Below are positions 16,478-27,232 of a stretch of 64,000 bases of DNA, in pieces; the stretch's first letter is position 1; every line of letters begins with the position of its first letter. A program made the position numbers and the translations under genes. Source of the stretch: Candidatus Bipolaricaulota bacterium (GTDB lineage Bacteria; Bipolaricaulota; Bipolaricaulia; Bipolaricaulales; Bipolaricaulaceae); contig JACIWK010000001.1 in the NCBI GenBank assembly GCA_014360985.1, forward strand, positions 108,457-172,456, read 5' to 3'. The notes under the pieces were generated by a model that saw only the letters and a program-made list of their open reading frames with translations, was not told the DNA's origin and ran no database searches.

Positions 16478-17809
16478 ATGGAGGCTGAGGAATTGCGGCA
16501 AGCCGTGACCCAGATCGTGCAGGAAGCCATCGCTTCCGTGAACCCTGGTGTGTGTGTGAAGCGCGTCCTCGCCAAGGCAGGGGAGCAGGTACGGGTGGGG
16601 GCCCGCGGCTTCCCTGCGCGACGAGTGGTCGTGGTCGGTTGTGGGAAGGCGGCGGGGACCATGGCCCGGGCCATCGAAGCCGTTCTGGGGGAGAGGGTTG
16701 AAGCCGGGCTTGTGGTGACGGCAGACGGGTACGGGGTGGAGTGCGAGCGGATCGAGGTGGTGGAGGCGTCCCATCCGGTGCCCGACAGCCGTGGAGTAGA
16801 AGCAGCCCACCGCATCGCGGCCCTAGTCGATGCGGCCGAGGAAGGTGATCTGGTTCTGGTGGTCATTTCGGGTGGGGGCTCCGCCCTCCTCACCCTCCCT
16901 GCCGACGGCCTCACCTTGGACCACCTCCGGGAGACCAACGAGCTCTTGCTGCGCTCCGGGGCCCCGATCCAGGCGGTGAACGCTGTCCGGAAGCACCTCG
17001 ACCAGCTGAAGGGGGGCCAGCTCGCGCGCCGCGCCGCCCCAGCCCAGGTGGTATCCCTTATCCTGTCCGATGTCCCCGGGGACCCCCTCCACGTCATTGC
17101 CTCCGGCCCCACGGTTCCTGATCCGACCACGTTCCTCGATGCGCACCGCGTTCTTCAGAACTACCGGCTGTGGGAGATAGTCCCAGAGGCGGTCCGCGTC
17201 CGCATTGCTCAGGGGCTAGCGGGAGAGGCCCCCGAGACGCCAAAGCCGGGCGATCCGCTGTTTCACACGGTGCACAACGCAATTGTGGGCAGCGGGGTCA
17301 CCGCGGCCGAGGCCGCCCTGAAGGCGGGAGAGAGGTCAGGGTTCACAGGATTGATCCTTACCACCGAGCTGTGTGGAGAGGCCCGGGAGGTGGGGCAGGT
17401 CGTCGCTTCTCTGGCACGTGAGGTGGTGCGACGGGAGCGCCCCGTTCCCCGTCCTGGACTTCTCATCTTTGCCGGGGAGACCACGGTAACTGTGACGGGG
17501 AGCGGCAGAGGGGGGAGGAACCAGGAGGCCGCTCTGGCCGCTGCGTTGGGAATCGCTGAATTCAAGGATGTGGTCGTGTGCTTCGTGGGAACCGACGGGC
17601 GGGATGGCCCTACCGATGCTGCAGGTGGACTGGTGGATGGGGGGTCTATGGGACGGATGGTCGCGGGCGGGGTGGACCCCCGAGCAGCACTGCTCAACAA
17701 CGATGCCTACGCCGCCCTCAGCGCCTCGGGAGACCTCGTGATCACGGGACCCACAGGGACCAATGTCGCCGATCTGTGCCTAGTAGCAGTGGGAGCCAGG
17801 TCCCCGTAG
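16478..17809 (+). CDS. gck: Glycerate 2-kinase (MOFRL family)
   Basis: The 443-residue kinase phosphorylates D-glycerate to 2-phosphoglycerate. The N-terminal GckA domain shows VVVGCGKAAGTMARAIE, ASHPVPDSRGVEAA, the GGGSALL nucleotide loop and AVNAVRKHLDQLKGG. The C-terminal MOFRL domain has GGRNQEAALAAALGI and GTDGRDGPTDAAG. The ATG at 16478 (or 16475) follows AAGGA. The longer ORF to 16322 is not supported. Glycerate is the acceptor for mannosylglycerate synthase, so this enzyme either drains glycerate into glycolysis or recycles it after solute breakdown. Confidence 0.92.
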   Translation: MEAEELRQAVTQIVQEAIASVNPGVCVKRVLAKAGEQVRVGARGFPARRVVVVGCGKAAGTMARAIEAVLGERVEAGLVVTADGYGVECERIEVVEASHPVPDSRGVEAAHRIAALVDAAEEGDLVLVVISGGGSALLTLPADGLTLDHLRETNELLLRSGAPIQAVNAVRKHLDQLKGGQLARRAAPAQVVSLILSDVPGDPLHVIASGPTVPDPTTFLDAHRVLQNYRLWEIVPEAVRVRIAQGLAGEAPETPKPGDPLFHTVHNAIVGSGVTAAEAALKAGERSGFTGLILTTELCGEAREVGQVVASLAREVVRRERPVPRPGLLIFAGETTVTVTGSGRGGRNQEAALAAALGIAEFKDVVVCFVGTDGRDGPTDAAGGLVDGGSMGRMVAGGVDPRAALLNNDAYAALSASGDLVITGPTGTNVADLCLVAVGARSP

Positions 17810-18131
17810 CAGGCAAAACATGCCGTTCATCGTCGGAAAGCCTTCGTTGACTTCGCGCCTGACACGGATTTCCGCGGGATCGCAGTTCGAGGCGTCTCTG
17901 CTGAAGGAGAGAAAGCGGTTAGCTGCACTGTGCAGGCATACAAGACCCAAGTGCAGAACAGCCCAGGTCCATGGCACATGAATAGGCGAACTCCACCACG
18001 GGTGGTCCCCTTACCATAACCCTTTCCCCCGTTTGGGGGAGCCGTTCTCAACCACCCTACCAGCGACCGACGAACCGTCAAACGGCCGTCGGGAACAAGC
18101 GCCGGGGCTACGATACCCACTCACTCCGGGA
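17810..18131. other. 322-bp gap between convergent genes
   Basis: I see no gene, tRNA or known repeat. A CCCCC-GTTT-GGGGG hairpin at 18026-18039 without a U-tract may help end the converging transcripts. Confidence 0.3.
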
Positions 18132-18695
18132 CTACGCAGGGCCCGGAGCCTTGACCCGCTTCGCCATCAGGATATCGGGCTTGCCGAACCCGTTGGCGTC
18201 CAGGATCAGGCCCACCACCACGAACCCGCACTTCCGGTAGAACTCAAACGGGTGCCCTCCCACGTCCTCGATCCGCGCCGCCCACGAGAGGACGTCCGGG
18301 TAGAGGTCCACCCCGAAGAGGTTCGTCCGGCCATCCTCGTCGTCCGTGCCCACGAAGATCGTGTCCACACCCCGCTCGCGGGCGAGACGCTCCAGATCCG
18401 CGACCAGATCCCGGCCGATCCCCTGCCGCTGCCGGTCGGGCCGTACCACAAGCGGATGAAGCTCCCACACGTGGCCCCCGTAGGAGGGGATCGCCCCGAT
18501 CCAGCCGACCACATCGCCGTTTTCGTCCAGGGCGACGCGGCTCACCCGGTCCGGCGCCAGCGACTCCCGCACCTCCGCGAGCCACTCCTCCAATGTGTGC
18601 CACCCGCTCGGGATGTGGGCAAAGCAGCACACGAGCAGCTCCGCCGCCTGGCGGATCGCCCGTTCGCCCTGAGGACCAAGATCGGCGATCGTCAT
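18132..18695 (-). CDS. GNAT-family N-acetyltransferase
   Basis: The 187-residue acetyltransferase has the acetyl-CoA motif A, VRPDRQRQGIGRDLVADLE (R-x2-G-x-G/A), and the C-terminal GFYRKCGF-like segment FEFYRKCGFVVVG. It resembles aminoglycoside 6'-acetyltransferase-type GNATs in layout, but the substrate cannot be told. A TAGACT box lies 8 nt before the ATG, a leaderless arrangement, and the gene is divergent from pepF. Confidence 0.8.
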   Translation of the reverse strand: MTIADLGPQGERAIRQAAELLVCCFAHIPSGWHTLEEWLAEVRESLAPDRVSRVALDENGDVVGWIGAIPSYGGHVWELHPLVVRPDRQRQGIGRDLVADLERLARERGVDTIFVGTDDEDGRTNLFGVDLYPDVLSWAARIEDVGGHPFEFYRKCGFVVVGLILDANGFGKPDILMAKRVKAPGPA

Positions 18696-18703
18696 GGGGC
18701 CTC

Positions 18704-18709
18704 AGTCTA
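18704..18709 (-). promoter_or_regulatory. -10 box TAGACT of the GNAT gene
   Basis: On the minus strand TAGACT is 8 nt from the ATG at 18695. No Shine-Dalgarno sequence is present. Confidence 0.45.
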
Positions 18710-18739
18710 GCACCAACGCAGGCGTGGCGCCGAGCAGGG

Positions 18740-18745
18740 TATACT
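18740..18745 (+). promoter_or_regulatory. -10 box TATACT of pepF
   Basis: TATACT is 7 nt from the ATG at 18753, predicting a leaderless message. Confidence 0.5.
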
Positions 18746-18752
18746 CCCCTCC

Positions 18753-20501
18753 ATGACCGAGAAGAAGCTGCCCCATTGGGATCTATCGCCCCTGTTCCCG
18801 AGCCTCGACGCCCCCGAGTTCGAGGCCGCGTGGACGGACCTCCAGGCACGCCTCCAGGCGCTGGAACCGCTCTTCAACAAGCACGAGGTCGGCCCGCGGC
18901 CGATGCGCGACTCGGACGCCGCCGCGTTCGAGGAGATCACGACCGCGATCAACGGCTTGCTCGAGGCGTTCCTGCCCGTGCGCGCGTTCGTGTCGGGTCA
19001 GGTGGACACGGACAGCACGAACCAGGCCGCGCAGGCCAAGCTATCCGAACTCCAGCGAATGTTCCTCCTCTACGAGCGGCTCCGGCCGCGGCTCACGGCG
19101 TGGCTGGCGCGGCTCGACCCGAAGGCGATCAACGCCGGCCCGTACACGCTGATGCTCGACGAGGCCCGCGTCCAGGCCGAGCACATGATGAGCGAGCCGG
19201 AGGAGATCCTCGCCGCGGAACTGCGCCTCTCCGGCGGAAGCGCGTGGACGAAGCTCCACGGCAACGTCTCCAGCCTCATCACGGCCACCGTGGGGGGCAA
19301 AGAGCTCCCGATCACCGCGGTCCGCAACCTCGCCCACAACCCGGACCCCGAGGTCCGCAAGGAGGCCTACGACGCGGAGCTCGCGGCGTGGAAGGCGCAC
19401 GAGGTGCCGCTCGCCGCGGCGTTGAACGGGGTCAAGGGCGAGGCGTCGACCCTCAACCGCAAGCGGAAGTGGGGCGATGATCTTGAGCCCGTGCTCGTCC
19501 GCAACCGAATCTCCCCCCAGGTGCTCGCGGCGATGCAGGAGGCGGTTGTGGCGAGCTTCCCGCTGTGGAGGAGGTACTTCGTGGCCAAGGCCCGGCTCCT
19601 GGGGAAGCCCAAGCTCGACTGGTGGGACCTCGCCGCGCCGGTGGGCAGAAGCGAGAAGACCTGGACGTGGGACGAGGGGGCGGCGTTCATCGTGGAGCAG
19701 CTCAGGACGTTCTCCTCCTCCGACGCAGCGGTGGCGGAGACGGCGTTCGCCGAGCGGTGGATCGACGCCGAACCGAGGAAGGGCAAGCGCGGCGGGGCGT
19801 ACTGCATGCCGATCGGCGGGGGGAAGAGCCGGATCCTCGCCAACTTCGAGGAGAGCTTCGACTCGGTCTCGACGCTTGCCCACGAGCTCGGCCACGCCTA
19901 CCACAACCACTGTCTGCGGGAGAGGCCGCCGCTCCTCCGCATGTACCCGATGACCCTCGCCGAGACGGCGAGCATCATGAACGAGACGATCGTGGTCCAG
20001 GCCGCGCTCAAGACGCTTCCCAAGAAGGAACAGCTCCCGATCCTCGAAGCGGACCTCCAGGGGGCGGCCCAGGTGGTGGTCGACATCCACTCCCGGTTCC
20101 TGTTCGAGAAGGCGGTGTTCGAGAAGCGGGCGAGCCGCGAGCTTTCGGCCGACGAGTTCTGTGCGCTCATGCTCGACGCCCAGAGGGCAACCTACGGCGA
20201 CGCGCTGGCGACCTACCACCCCTACATGTGGGCGGTGAAGCCGCACTACTACGGGACGGACTTCTACAACTTCCCGTACACGTTCGGGCTCCTGTTCGGG
20301 CTCGCCCTGTACCAGAAGTACGTCCAGGAGAGGGAGGCGTTCGTGGCCCGCTACGACGACCTCCTCGCCTCGGTGGGGATCTACCCAGCCCAGGAGCTTG
20401 CGGGGCGGTTCGGGTTCGACCTCGAGTCGCGGTCGTTCTGGGAGGGGGGATTGGCCGTGCTCGGGGAGCGGGTCGCCCGGTTCGAGGGGCTCGCGAAGTA
20501 G
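18753..20501 (+). CDS. pepF: M3-family oligoendopeptidase, PepF type
   Basis: The 582-residue cytoplasmic zinc peptidase trims short peptides. The zinc site is STLAHELGHAYHNH (HExxH), and the third ligand is expected in LAETASIMNETIV. The N-terminal region (about residues 100-190) is the oligopeptidase F helical domain. YPFTFGLLFGLALYQ-type sequence (NFPYTFGLLFGLALYQKY) near the C terminus is characteristic of PepF/M3B. No signal peptide. It stands alone, divergent from the acetyltransferase. Confidence 0.93.
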   Translation: MTEKKLPHWDLSPLFPSLDAPEFEAAWTDLQARLQALEPLFNKHEVGPRPMRDSDAAAFEEITTAINGLLEAFLPVRAFVSGQVDTDSTNQAAQAKLSELQRMFLLYERLRPRLTAWLARLDPKAINAGPYTLMLDEARVQAEHMMSEPEEILAAELRLSGGSAWTKLHGNVSSLITATVGGKELPITAVRNLAHNPDPEVRKEAYDAELAAWKAHEVPLAAALNGVKGEASTLNRKRKWGDDLEPVLVRNRISPQVLAAMQEAVVASFPLWRRYFVAKARLLGKPKLDWWDLAAPVGRSEKTWTWDEGAAFIVEQLRTFSSSDAAVAETAFAERWIDAEPRKGKRGGAYCMPIGGGKSRILANFEESFDSVSTLAHELGHAYHNHCLRERPPLLRMYPMTLAETASIMNETIVVQAALKTLPKKEQLPILEADLQGAAQVVVDIHSRFLFEKAVFEKRASRELSADEFCALMLDAQRATYGDALATYHPYMWAVKPHYYGTDFYNFPYTFGLLFGLALYQKYVQEREAFVARYDDLLASVGIYPAQELAGRFGFDLESRSFWEGGLAVLGERVARFEGLAK

Positions 20502-20564
20502 GCCCTGCGGGCCGTGGTCCGGGGGCCGTGAGGACACGGGGCGCCTTCCTGACCGGGGCCTTCG

Positions 20565-20726
20565 GACAGCCGCATGCCAAGGGCACAGAGTTACCAAGGG
20601 ATCTGAAGGGTCCCGAAACAGGGAGCTTCTGGATCCGCCGGTCCCCACTTCGTGTCCTTGGGCCTTCGCGGCCGATTTGGAGTTGGCCGTCCTCGGCGAT
20701 CTCCGCGTGCTCGGCGGTGAGAGCTC

Positions 20727-20735
<9 letters not shown>
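20565..20735. repeat. Dispersed imperfect palindrome, copy 2
   Basis: Between pepF and glmS. The left part has CCAAGGGCACAGAGTTACCA. The right part has CACTTCGTGTCCTTGG and then CTCCGCGTGCTCGGCGGTGA. The same two-part palindromic design occurs at 57.2-57.4 kb. The right edge overlaps the last codons of glmS by a few bases. Confidence 0.5.
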
Positions 20736-22517
<1,782 letters not shown>

Positions 22518-22622
22518 CCTAGCTCCCGAGGGGACGATGATGGGCTGAGGCCACGCGGTAACCACGATTCACGACAGATATTCTACCGTCCTCTCCCCTA
22601 GATCGCAGCCGATCCCGGCGGA

Positions 22623-23702
22623 TCAGGATCGTACCCAGCGGCGGTGGGAAGAGAGGAGGACCGGAACCAGCACAGGACAGATCCAGCCCTGATGGCTGGC
22701 GACACCCGGCCCGAAGAGGAGAGCCCGGTCGCCCCGGCTGACCCGCTCGATCCCGCTCACGTCGGCAGCGACGCTGTCCATCCCGAGCTTGCCGAGGAGC
22801 TCTGCGACCTGATCGTGGATCACCACCCGCTTGAGCTCGGGCCGGAGGCCGTCCCCGTACCCAGCGGCGAGGATCGCCACCTTCCGCGCATCCGGCGTCA
22901 CGTACCCCCGACCGTAGCCTATCGGCCAGCGGCGAGGCAGGTCCCGCACCGCCGCGACCTCGGTCCACACCTGCGCCGCGGGGACGAGCTCCACTGGCGG
23001 GGGCACCGGGCCCTCCGGATAACCGTAGGCTGCGGTCCCCACCCGAACCATGTTCAACGGGGCCGCGGTTGCCTCATCGAACGCGAGCACGGCCGCTGAG
23101 TTGGCGAGGTGCCGCCATGGGATTTCGATCCCCCGCCGCTCCCACTCCTCGAGCACCTTGCGGAACCACCACACCTGAGCGCGGGTGAAGTGGAGGTCCT
23201 CGGCACTGCAGCCGTTGGCCGAAGAGAGGTGGGAGTAGACGCCCGCGATCTCGATCCGGTTCCGATCGATCCTCTGGAGGGCCCCTTCCGCCTCCTCCGG
23301 GAGGAGGCCGAATCGGCCCATCCCCGTGTCCACCTCGATGTGAACGAGGGCCCGCCGGCCCGCGCGGAGCGCCGCCGCCTCGAGCTCGGGGATCATCCCG
23401 CTGTCCCCAACGGGCAGGTGGTACCCCTCGCGGATCGCCTGGACGAGGGGATGGCCCACCGGAGGAGTCATGATGAAGATCGGCTGCGCGAACCCCGCCC
23501 GGCGCAACGCTCGGGCTTCACCTAGGTAGGCAACACCGAACCAGTCCGCTATTCCCTGGGCGGCGCGCGCCACGGGGAGGAGCCCATGGCCGTAGGCATC
23601 CTCCTTCACCACGAGCAGGATGGACAGGCGGCGGGGAAGCCATTCCCGGATCCGCTCCAGGTTCTCCCGCACCACCCCCGTGTCCACGCTCGCCCTTACC
23701 AT
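22623..23702 (-). CDS. alr: Alanine racemase
   Basis: The 359-residue PLP enzyme makes D-alanine for peptidoglycan. The PLP lysine is in LLVVKEDAYGHG, the second catalytic tyrosine region is VGTAAYGYPEG, and GYGRGYVTP and ILAAGYGDGL are family blocks. I chose the ATG at 23702, starting MVRASVDTG. The upstream ATG at 23744 would add 14 residues and is possible. It is followed by glmS and divergent from hypF. Confidence 0.92.
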   Translation of the reverse strand: MVRASVDTGVVRENLERIREWLPRRLSILLVVKEDAYGHGLLPVARAAQGIADWFGVAYLGEARALRRAGFAQPIFIMTPPVGHPLVQAIREGYHLPVGDSGMIPELEAAALRAGRRALVHIEVDTGMGRFGLLPEEAEGALQRIDRNRIEIAGVYSHLSSANGCSAEDLHFTRAQVWWFRKVLEEWERRGIEIPWRHLANSAAVLAFDEATAAPLNMVRVGTAAYGYPEGPVPPPVELVPAAQVWTEVAAVRDLPRRWPIGYGRGYVTPDARKVAILAAGYGDGLRPELKRVVIHDQVAELLGKLGMDSVAADVSGIERVSRGDRALLFGPGVASHQGWICPVLVPVLLSSHRRWVRS

Positions 23703-23800
23703 GCGCCCCCCATTCCACCCCTCGACCTCCCCTGCTCCAACCACCCTCGTCCGTCCGCGGCGGGACAGAGGGGAGGCCCAGGGGACGCGCCAGAGCCAGG

Positions 23801-23806
23801 TATACT
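23801..23806 (+). promoter_or_regulatory. -10 box TATACT of hypF
   Basis: TATACT is 9 nt from the ATG at 23816. There is no ribosome site, so the mRNA is probably leaderless. Confidence 0.5.
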
Positions 23807-23815
23807 CGCCTCCCG

Positions 23816-26053
23816 ATGGCAGACCGCGTCCGGCAGAGGATTCACGTGGTGGGGACCGTCCAAGGGGTCGGGTTCCGCCCGTTCGTGTACCGCACCGCGG
23901 TCGGGCAGGGCCTGGCGGGGCACGTGCGCAACCTTGGGGATGCCGGGGTGGAGATCGAGGTCGAAGGCGACCCCGCCTCCCTCGCCCGGTTCATCACCGC
24001 GCTCCGTCATGAGGCGCCCCCCCTCGCCGAGATCGAAGACCTGGAGCTGACGGAACTTTCCCCCAACGGCGACAGGGAGTTCCGCATCGCCCCCTCTCTG
24101 GGCGGGGGAGGGGGGAGAGGCACGATCCCCCCCGACGTCGCCACCTGCGCCGCTTGCCTGGCGGACATCGCTGCCCCCGAGAGCCGCTACCGCGGGTACT
24201 GGGCCACGAGCTGCACCGACTGCGGCCCACGGTTCACGGTGATCGAGGGGCTCCCTTATGACCGGCCGCGGACCGCGTTCCGAGAATTCCCGATGTGCCC
24301 GGACTGCCAGCGCGAGTACACGGACCCCCTCAACCGCCGCTACCACGCCCAGACGATCGCCTGCCCGAGGTGCGGCCCGCGCCTGCGCTACGTCGAGGCC
24401 GGCCACGAGGCGATCGAGGACCCGATAGCGCGGGTCGCAGTGGCTCTCTGCGCCGGGAAGGTAGTTGCGATCAAGGGCCTCGGTGGAACCCACCTCGCGT
24501 GCGATGCGACGCGGGAGGAGGTCGTGGCCGAGCTCCGGCGGAGGCTCGGTCGCCCCGGCCAGCCGTTCGCCCTCATGGCCCGGGAGGACCAGGTCGAGCG
24601 GTTCGCCCGCCCCAACCCTGAGGAATGGGCCCTCCTCCGCTCGCCGCGGCGGCCGATCGTCGTCCTCCCTCTCAAGCCAGGAACCCTCGCCCCATCGGTC
24701 GCCCCAGGGCTGGACACGGTGGGGGTGATGCTCCCCTACACCGGGCTCCACCACCTCCTGCTGGAAAGGTCGCCGTTCCCGCTCGTGATGACGAGCGCGA
24801 ACTACCCCGGGCGGCCGATGCTCATCGACGACGCGCGGATCTTGGGCGAGCTCTCCAACGTGGCCGACAGCTTCCTCCTCCACAACCGGCGGATCGTGGC
24901 CCGCTGCGACGACTCGGTGCTGCGCCTCACGGGTGGGGCCCCGACCTTCCTCCGCCGGTCGCGGGGCTGGGTCCCGGAGCCGATCGCCGTCGACCTCGGG
25001 GAGGACCCCCTCCTCGCCTTGGGCGGGGACCTCAACGTAACCCTCGCCGTCTACCGCCAGGGCAAGGCCTACCTCTCCCAGCACATCGGAAACACGGAGC
25101 ACCTTGACACCCTCGAGTTCCTGCGCCGGGCGCTCGACCATCTCCTTCACCTCGCGGGCATCCCTCTCCCCACGCGGATCGCGTGCGACCTCCACCCTCG
25201 GTTCGCCACGACCCGCCTCGCTCAGGAGCTGGGGGAAGCAATCCCGATGCAGCACCACGTGGCCCACGTCGCCGGGCTCGCCGGGGAGCACGGGGTCGAG
25301 GAGCTGGTGGGGATCGCCGTCGATGGGTACGGGTACGGGACCGACGGCGAGGCGTGGGGTGGAGAGGTCATCGTGTGGAAGGGGGGGGAGTGGGAACGGG
25401 TGGGGTCGCTCGCTCCGGTACCGATGCCTGGTGGGGACCTGGCGACCCTCCGCCCCGGGCGGATGGCGGCGAGCTACCTCCTTGCCGCCGGGCTCGACCC
25501 TGCGGCATCGGGCCTGCGACCAGAGGAGACCGAGGCGGTGCGGATCCAGATCGAGCGGGGGGTGAACTGCCCCCGGACCACGAGCGCGGGACGGTTCCTC
25601 GACGCGGTGGCGGCGTGGCTGGGGATCTGCCGCGAACGAACCTACGAGGGGGAGCCGGCGATGCGGCTCGAGGCCGCGGCAGCCGGGGGGACGGCAGCAG
25701 AACTCCCCCTTCTGCTTCGAGAACGGGACGGGCGACGGATCCTCGACACGGTCGATCTGTTCCGAGCGCTCGACGCGCTACGGGCCGAGGGAACGAGCAC
25801 AGGCGACCTCGCGGCGACGGCCCAGGATGCCCTCGCGCGGGGCCTGGCCCGGATCGCAGTCGAGGCCGCCCAGGAGCGGGGGATTGCGGCGGTCGGGCTC
25901 ACTGGGGGGGTGGCGGTGAACGACGCGATCGCCACGGCAACGCGGTCCGTCGTTGAGAAGGCTGGCCTGCGGTTCCTCGCCCACCGGCTCGTCCCGCCCG
26001 GGGACGGCGGGCTCGCGTTCGGGCAGCTCGTCCACGCTGCCTGCCAGGGGTAG
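23816..26053 (+). CDS. hypF: Carbamoyltransferase HypF
   Basis: The 745-residue enzyme uses carbamoyl phosphate and ATP to supply the cyanide ligands of [NiFe]-hydrogenase. Domains in order: acylphosphatase (VVGTVQGVGFRPFVYR, about 1-90), two zinc fingers (CAACLADI, CTDCGPRF, CPDCQREY, CPRCGPRL, about 100-185), a YrdC-like domain (about 195-370) and a Kae1-like domain (HHVAHVAGLAGEH, VDGYGYGTDGEAWGGE). Length matches the family. No other hyp or hydrogenase genes lie in the window, so the partners are elsewhere. Confidence 0.95.
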   Translation: MADRVRQRIHVVGTVQGVGFRPFVYRTAVGQGLAGHVRNLGDAGVEIEVEGDPASLARFITALRHEAPPLAEIEDLELTELSPNGDREFRIAPSLGGGGGRGTIPPDVATCAACLADIAAPESRYRGYWATSCTDCGPRFTVIEGLPYDRPRTAFREFPMCPDCQREYTDPLNRRYHAQTIACPRCGPRLRYVEAGHEAIEDPIARVAVALCAGKVVAIKGLGGTHLACDATREEVVAELRRRLGRPGQPFALMAREDQVERFARPNPEEWALLRSPRRPIVVLPLKPGTLAPSVAPGLDTVGVMLPYTGLHHLLLERSPFPLVMTSANYPGRPMLIDDARILGELSNVADSFLLHNRRIVARCDDSVLRLTGGAPTFLRRSRGWVPEPIAVDLGEDPLLALGGDLNVTLAVYRQGKAYLSQHIGNTEHLDTLEFLRRALDHLLHLAGIPLPTRIACDLHPRFATTRLAQELGEAIPMQHHVAHVAGLAGEHGVEELVGIAVDGYGYGTDGEAWGGEVIVWKGGEWERVGSLAPVPMPGGDLATLRPGRMAASYLLAAGLDPAASGLRPEETEAVRIQIERGVNCPRTTSAGRFLDAVAAWLGICRERTYEGEPAMRLEAAAAGGTAAELPLLLRERDGRRILDTVDLFRALDALRAEGTSTGDLAATAQDALARGLARIAVEAAQERGIAAVGLTGGVAVNDAIATATRSVVEKAGLRFLAHRLVPPGDGGLAFGQLVHAACQG

Positions 26054-26056
26054 ACT
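26051..26056 (+). promoter_or_regulatory. -10 box TAGACT of the thioredoxin-like gene
   Basis: TAGACT overlaps the hypF stop codon and is 6 nt from the next ATG. A leaderless promoter here would let the gene be expressed apart from hypF. Confidence 0.35.
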
Positions 26057-26062
26057 GAGGGG

Positions 26063-26605
26063 ATGGACCTCCGCGTGTTGGGCCTCGCCCTCGCCGTGCT
26101 CCTCGTGGCCGGACTCCTCCTCGCCCCGCGGGATGGGCGGCCGGGCGAAGGGACGTTCCCCATCGTCGGGCAGAGGGCGCCGGAGTTCACCCTCTCCGGC
26201 CTCGGGCCGTTCAGCACGGCTGACGCGCGGGAAAGCCCGATCGTGATCGCGTTTTGGACCACGTGGTGCGGGGTGTGCAAGCATGACCTGGTCGTACTGG
26301 AGGAGTTCCACCGCCGCTACGGAAACCAGATTGCGGTGGTCGGGGTGTGCCCGGAGAGGTGGCCCGAGGTCCCGGCGATCGCGTTCGAGCGCGGGATCAC
26401 GTTCCCGGTCGTCCACGACCCGGGGGCAGTCGTCACGCGCCGCTACCAGCTCTCGGAGAACCTCCGCTACCCGTTCACGGTGTTCGTCGACGAGCGCGGC
26501 GAGGTGGTCGGGGTGTGGGCGGTCGCGATCCGCGACCTCGATCACCTCCAGGAGCTCCTCTCCCAGTCGGGGATCGCCCTCCCCAACCCTGTCGACCTAA
26601 GGTGA
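26063..26605 (+). CDS. TlpA/ResA-like membrane-anchored thioredoxin
   Basis: The 180-residue protein has an uncleaved signal anchor (VLGLALAVLLVAGLLLA) and a thioredoxin fold facing the periplasm. The active site is FWTTWCGVCKHDLVVLEEF (CxxC = CGVC). The cis-proline loop is near RYPFTVFVDERGEVVGVW. Such proteins reduce disulfides during cytochrome c or cofactor maturation. The gene lies 9 bp after hypF, and its last 9 bp overlap the convergent lipoprotein gene. Confidence 0.88.
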   Translation: MDLRVLGLALAVLLVAGLLLAPRDGRPGEGTFPIVGQRAPEFTLSGLGPFSTADARESPIVIAFWTTWCGVCKHDLVVLEEFHRRYGNQIAVVGVCPERWPEVPAIAFERGITFPVVHDPGAVVTRRYQLSENLRYPFTVFVDERGEVVGVWAVAIRDLDHLQELLSQSGIALPNPVDLR

Positions 26606-27232
26606 CAGGGGATGATCGCTGTGGATGACCTCGGTGTAGATCGAGTGGTGGGGTGCACCGCCGATCTCCACCGGTCGGAGATCAGTCGTGATCTCGAAGA
26701 TCTGCTCTTGTCCCGGGGCGAGATCACCCAGGATCTTTGACCTCTCACGAATGAGGTTCCAGTCCTTGTCGTAAAACCGGACCGCCACGCGGCCCTCGTT
26801 GATCCTCCGATCGCCGATGTTGCGCACCCGGCCAGTGACCTTCGTCCCGAAGTAGACCTCCTCCACCCCCCATTCGATCACGTCCAGGGGGTAGGAGACG
26901 CCCACGATCACCGGAACCTGGGCTCTCCCCGTCCGCCCCCGGTCCGACGTCACGGTCAAGGTGACGAGGTGAGTCTTCTCCTCCCGAAACCAGTGCGAGG
27001 CGACCGGGCCTGAGGCCACCGCCCCATCGCCGAACTCCCACCGGTACTCGACGATCGTGCCCCCGGGGACGGTCGATAGCGTGGCGTCGAACCCCACCTT
27101 GAGCGGTGCCTCTCCCTGCACGGGGCTGTACGTCACCACGGCCACCGGCGCCTCCCCACCAGGTTGAGGAGCACACCCAACCAACGCTGCCAGCAACCCA
27201 AGCAGACAAAACCCGAAGATCCTGTGCCTCAT
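26597..27232 (-). CDS. PKD-domain lipoprotein
   Basis: The 211-residue protein has a lipoprotein signal, FGFCLLGLLAALVGC, with the lipobox LVGC. A PKD domain follows at about residues 30-115 (FDATLSTVPGGTIVEYRWEF, GDG, HLVTLTVTSD). The C-terminal half is a second beta-sandwich (VTGRVRNIGDRRINEGRVAV), like domains seen in proteins that display at the cell surface. The ATG at 27232 overlaps the MBL hydrolase stop by 4 nt, so the two are co-expressed. The longer ORF to 27973 is a shadow. Confidence 0.8.
   Translation of the reverse strand: MRHRIFGFCLLGLLAALVGCAPQPGGEAPVAVVTYSPVQGEAPLKVGFDATLSTVPGGTIVEYRWEFGDGAVASGPVASHWFREEKTHLVTLTVTSDRGRTGRAQVPVIVGVSYPLDVIEWGVEEVYFGTKVTGRVRNIGDRRINEGRVAVRFYDKDWNLIRERSKILGDLAPGQEQIFEITTDLRPVEIGGAPHHSIYTEVIHSDHPLSP

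Noticed and set aside
16324-17130. N-terminal extension of the 703-codon minus ORF upstream of the oxidoreductase
   Set aside because: The region is antisense to glycerate kinase. The Rossmann start MGRAGPVTVALVGAG at 16323 is the natural beginning.
17810-18131. tRNA or small RNA gene in the 322-bp gap
   Set aside because: No cloverleaf or TTC-arm pattern was found by eye. Only a weak CCCCC/GGGGG hairpin.
22518-22622. Possible glmS ribozyme
   Set aside because: The 105-nt gap does not show the conserved core or double pseudoknot elements that I could recognise.
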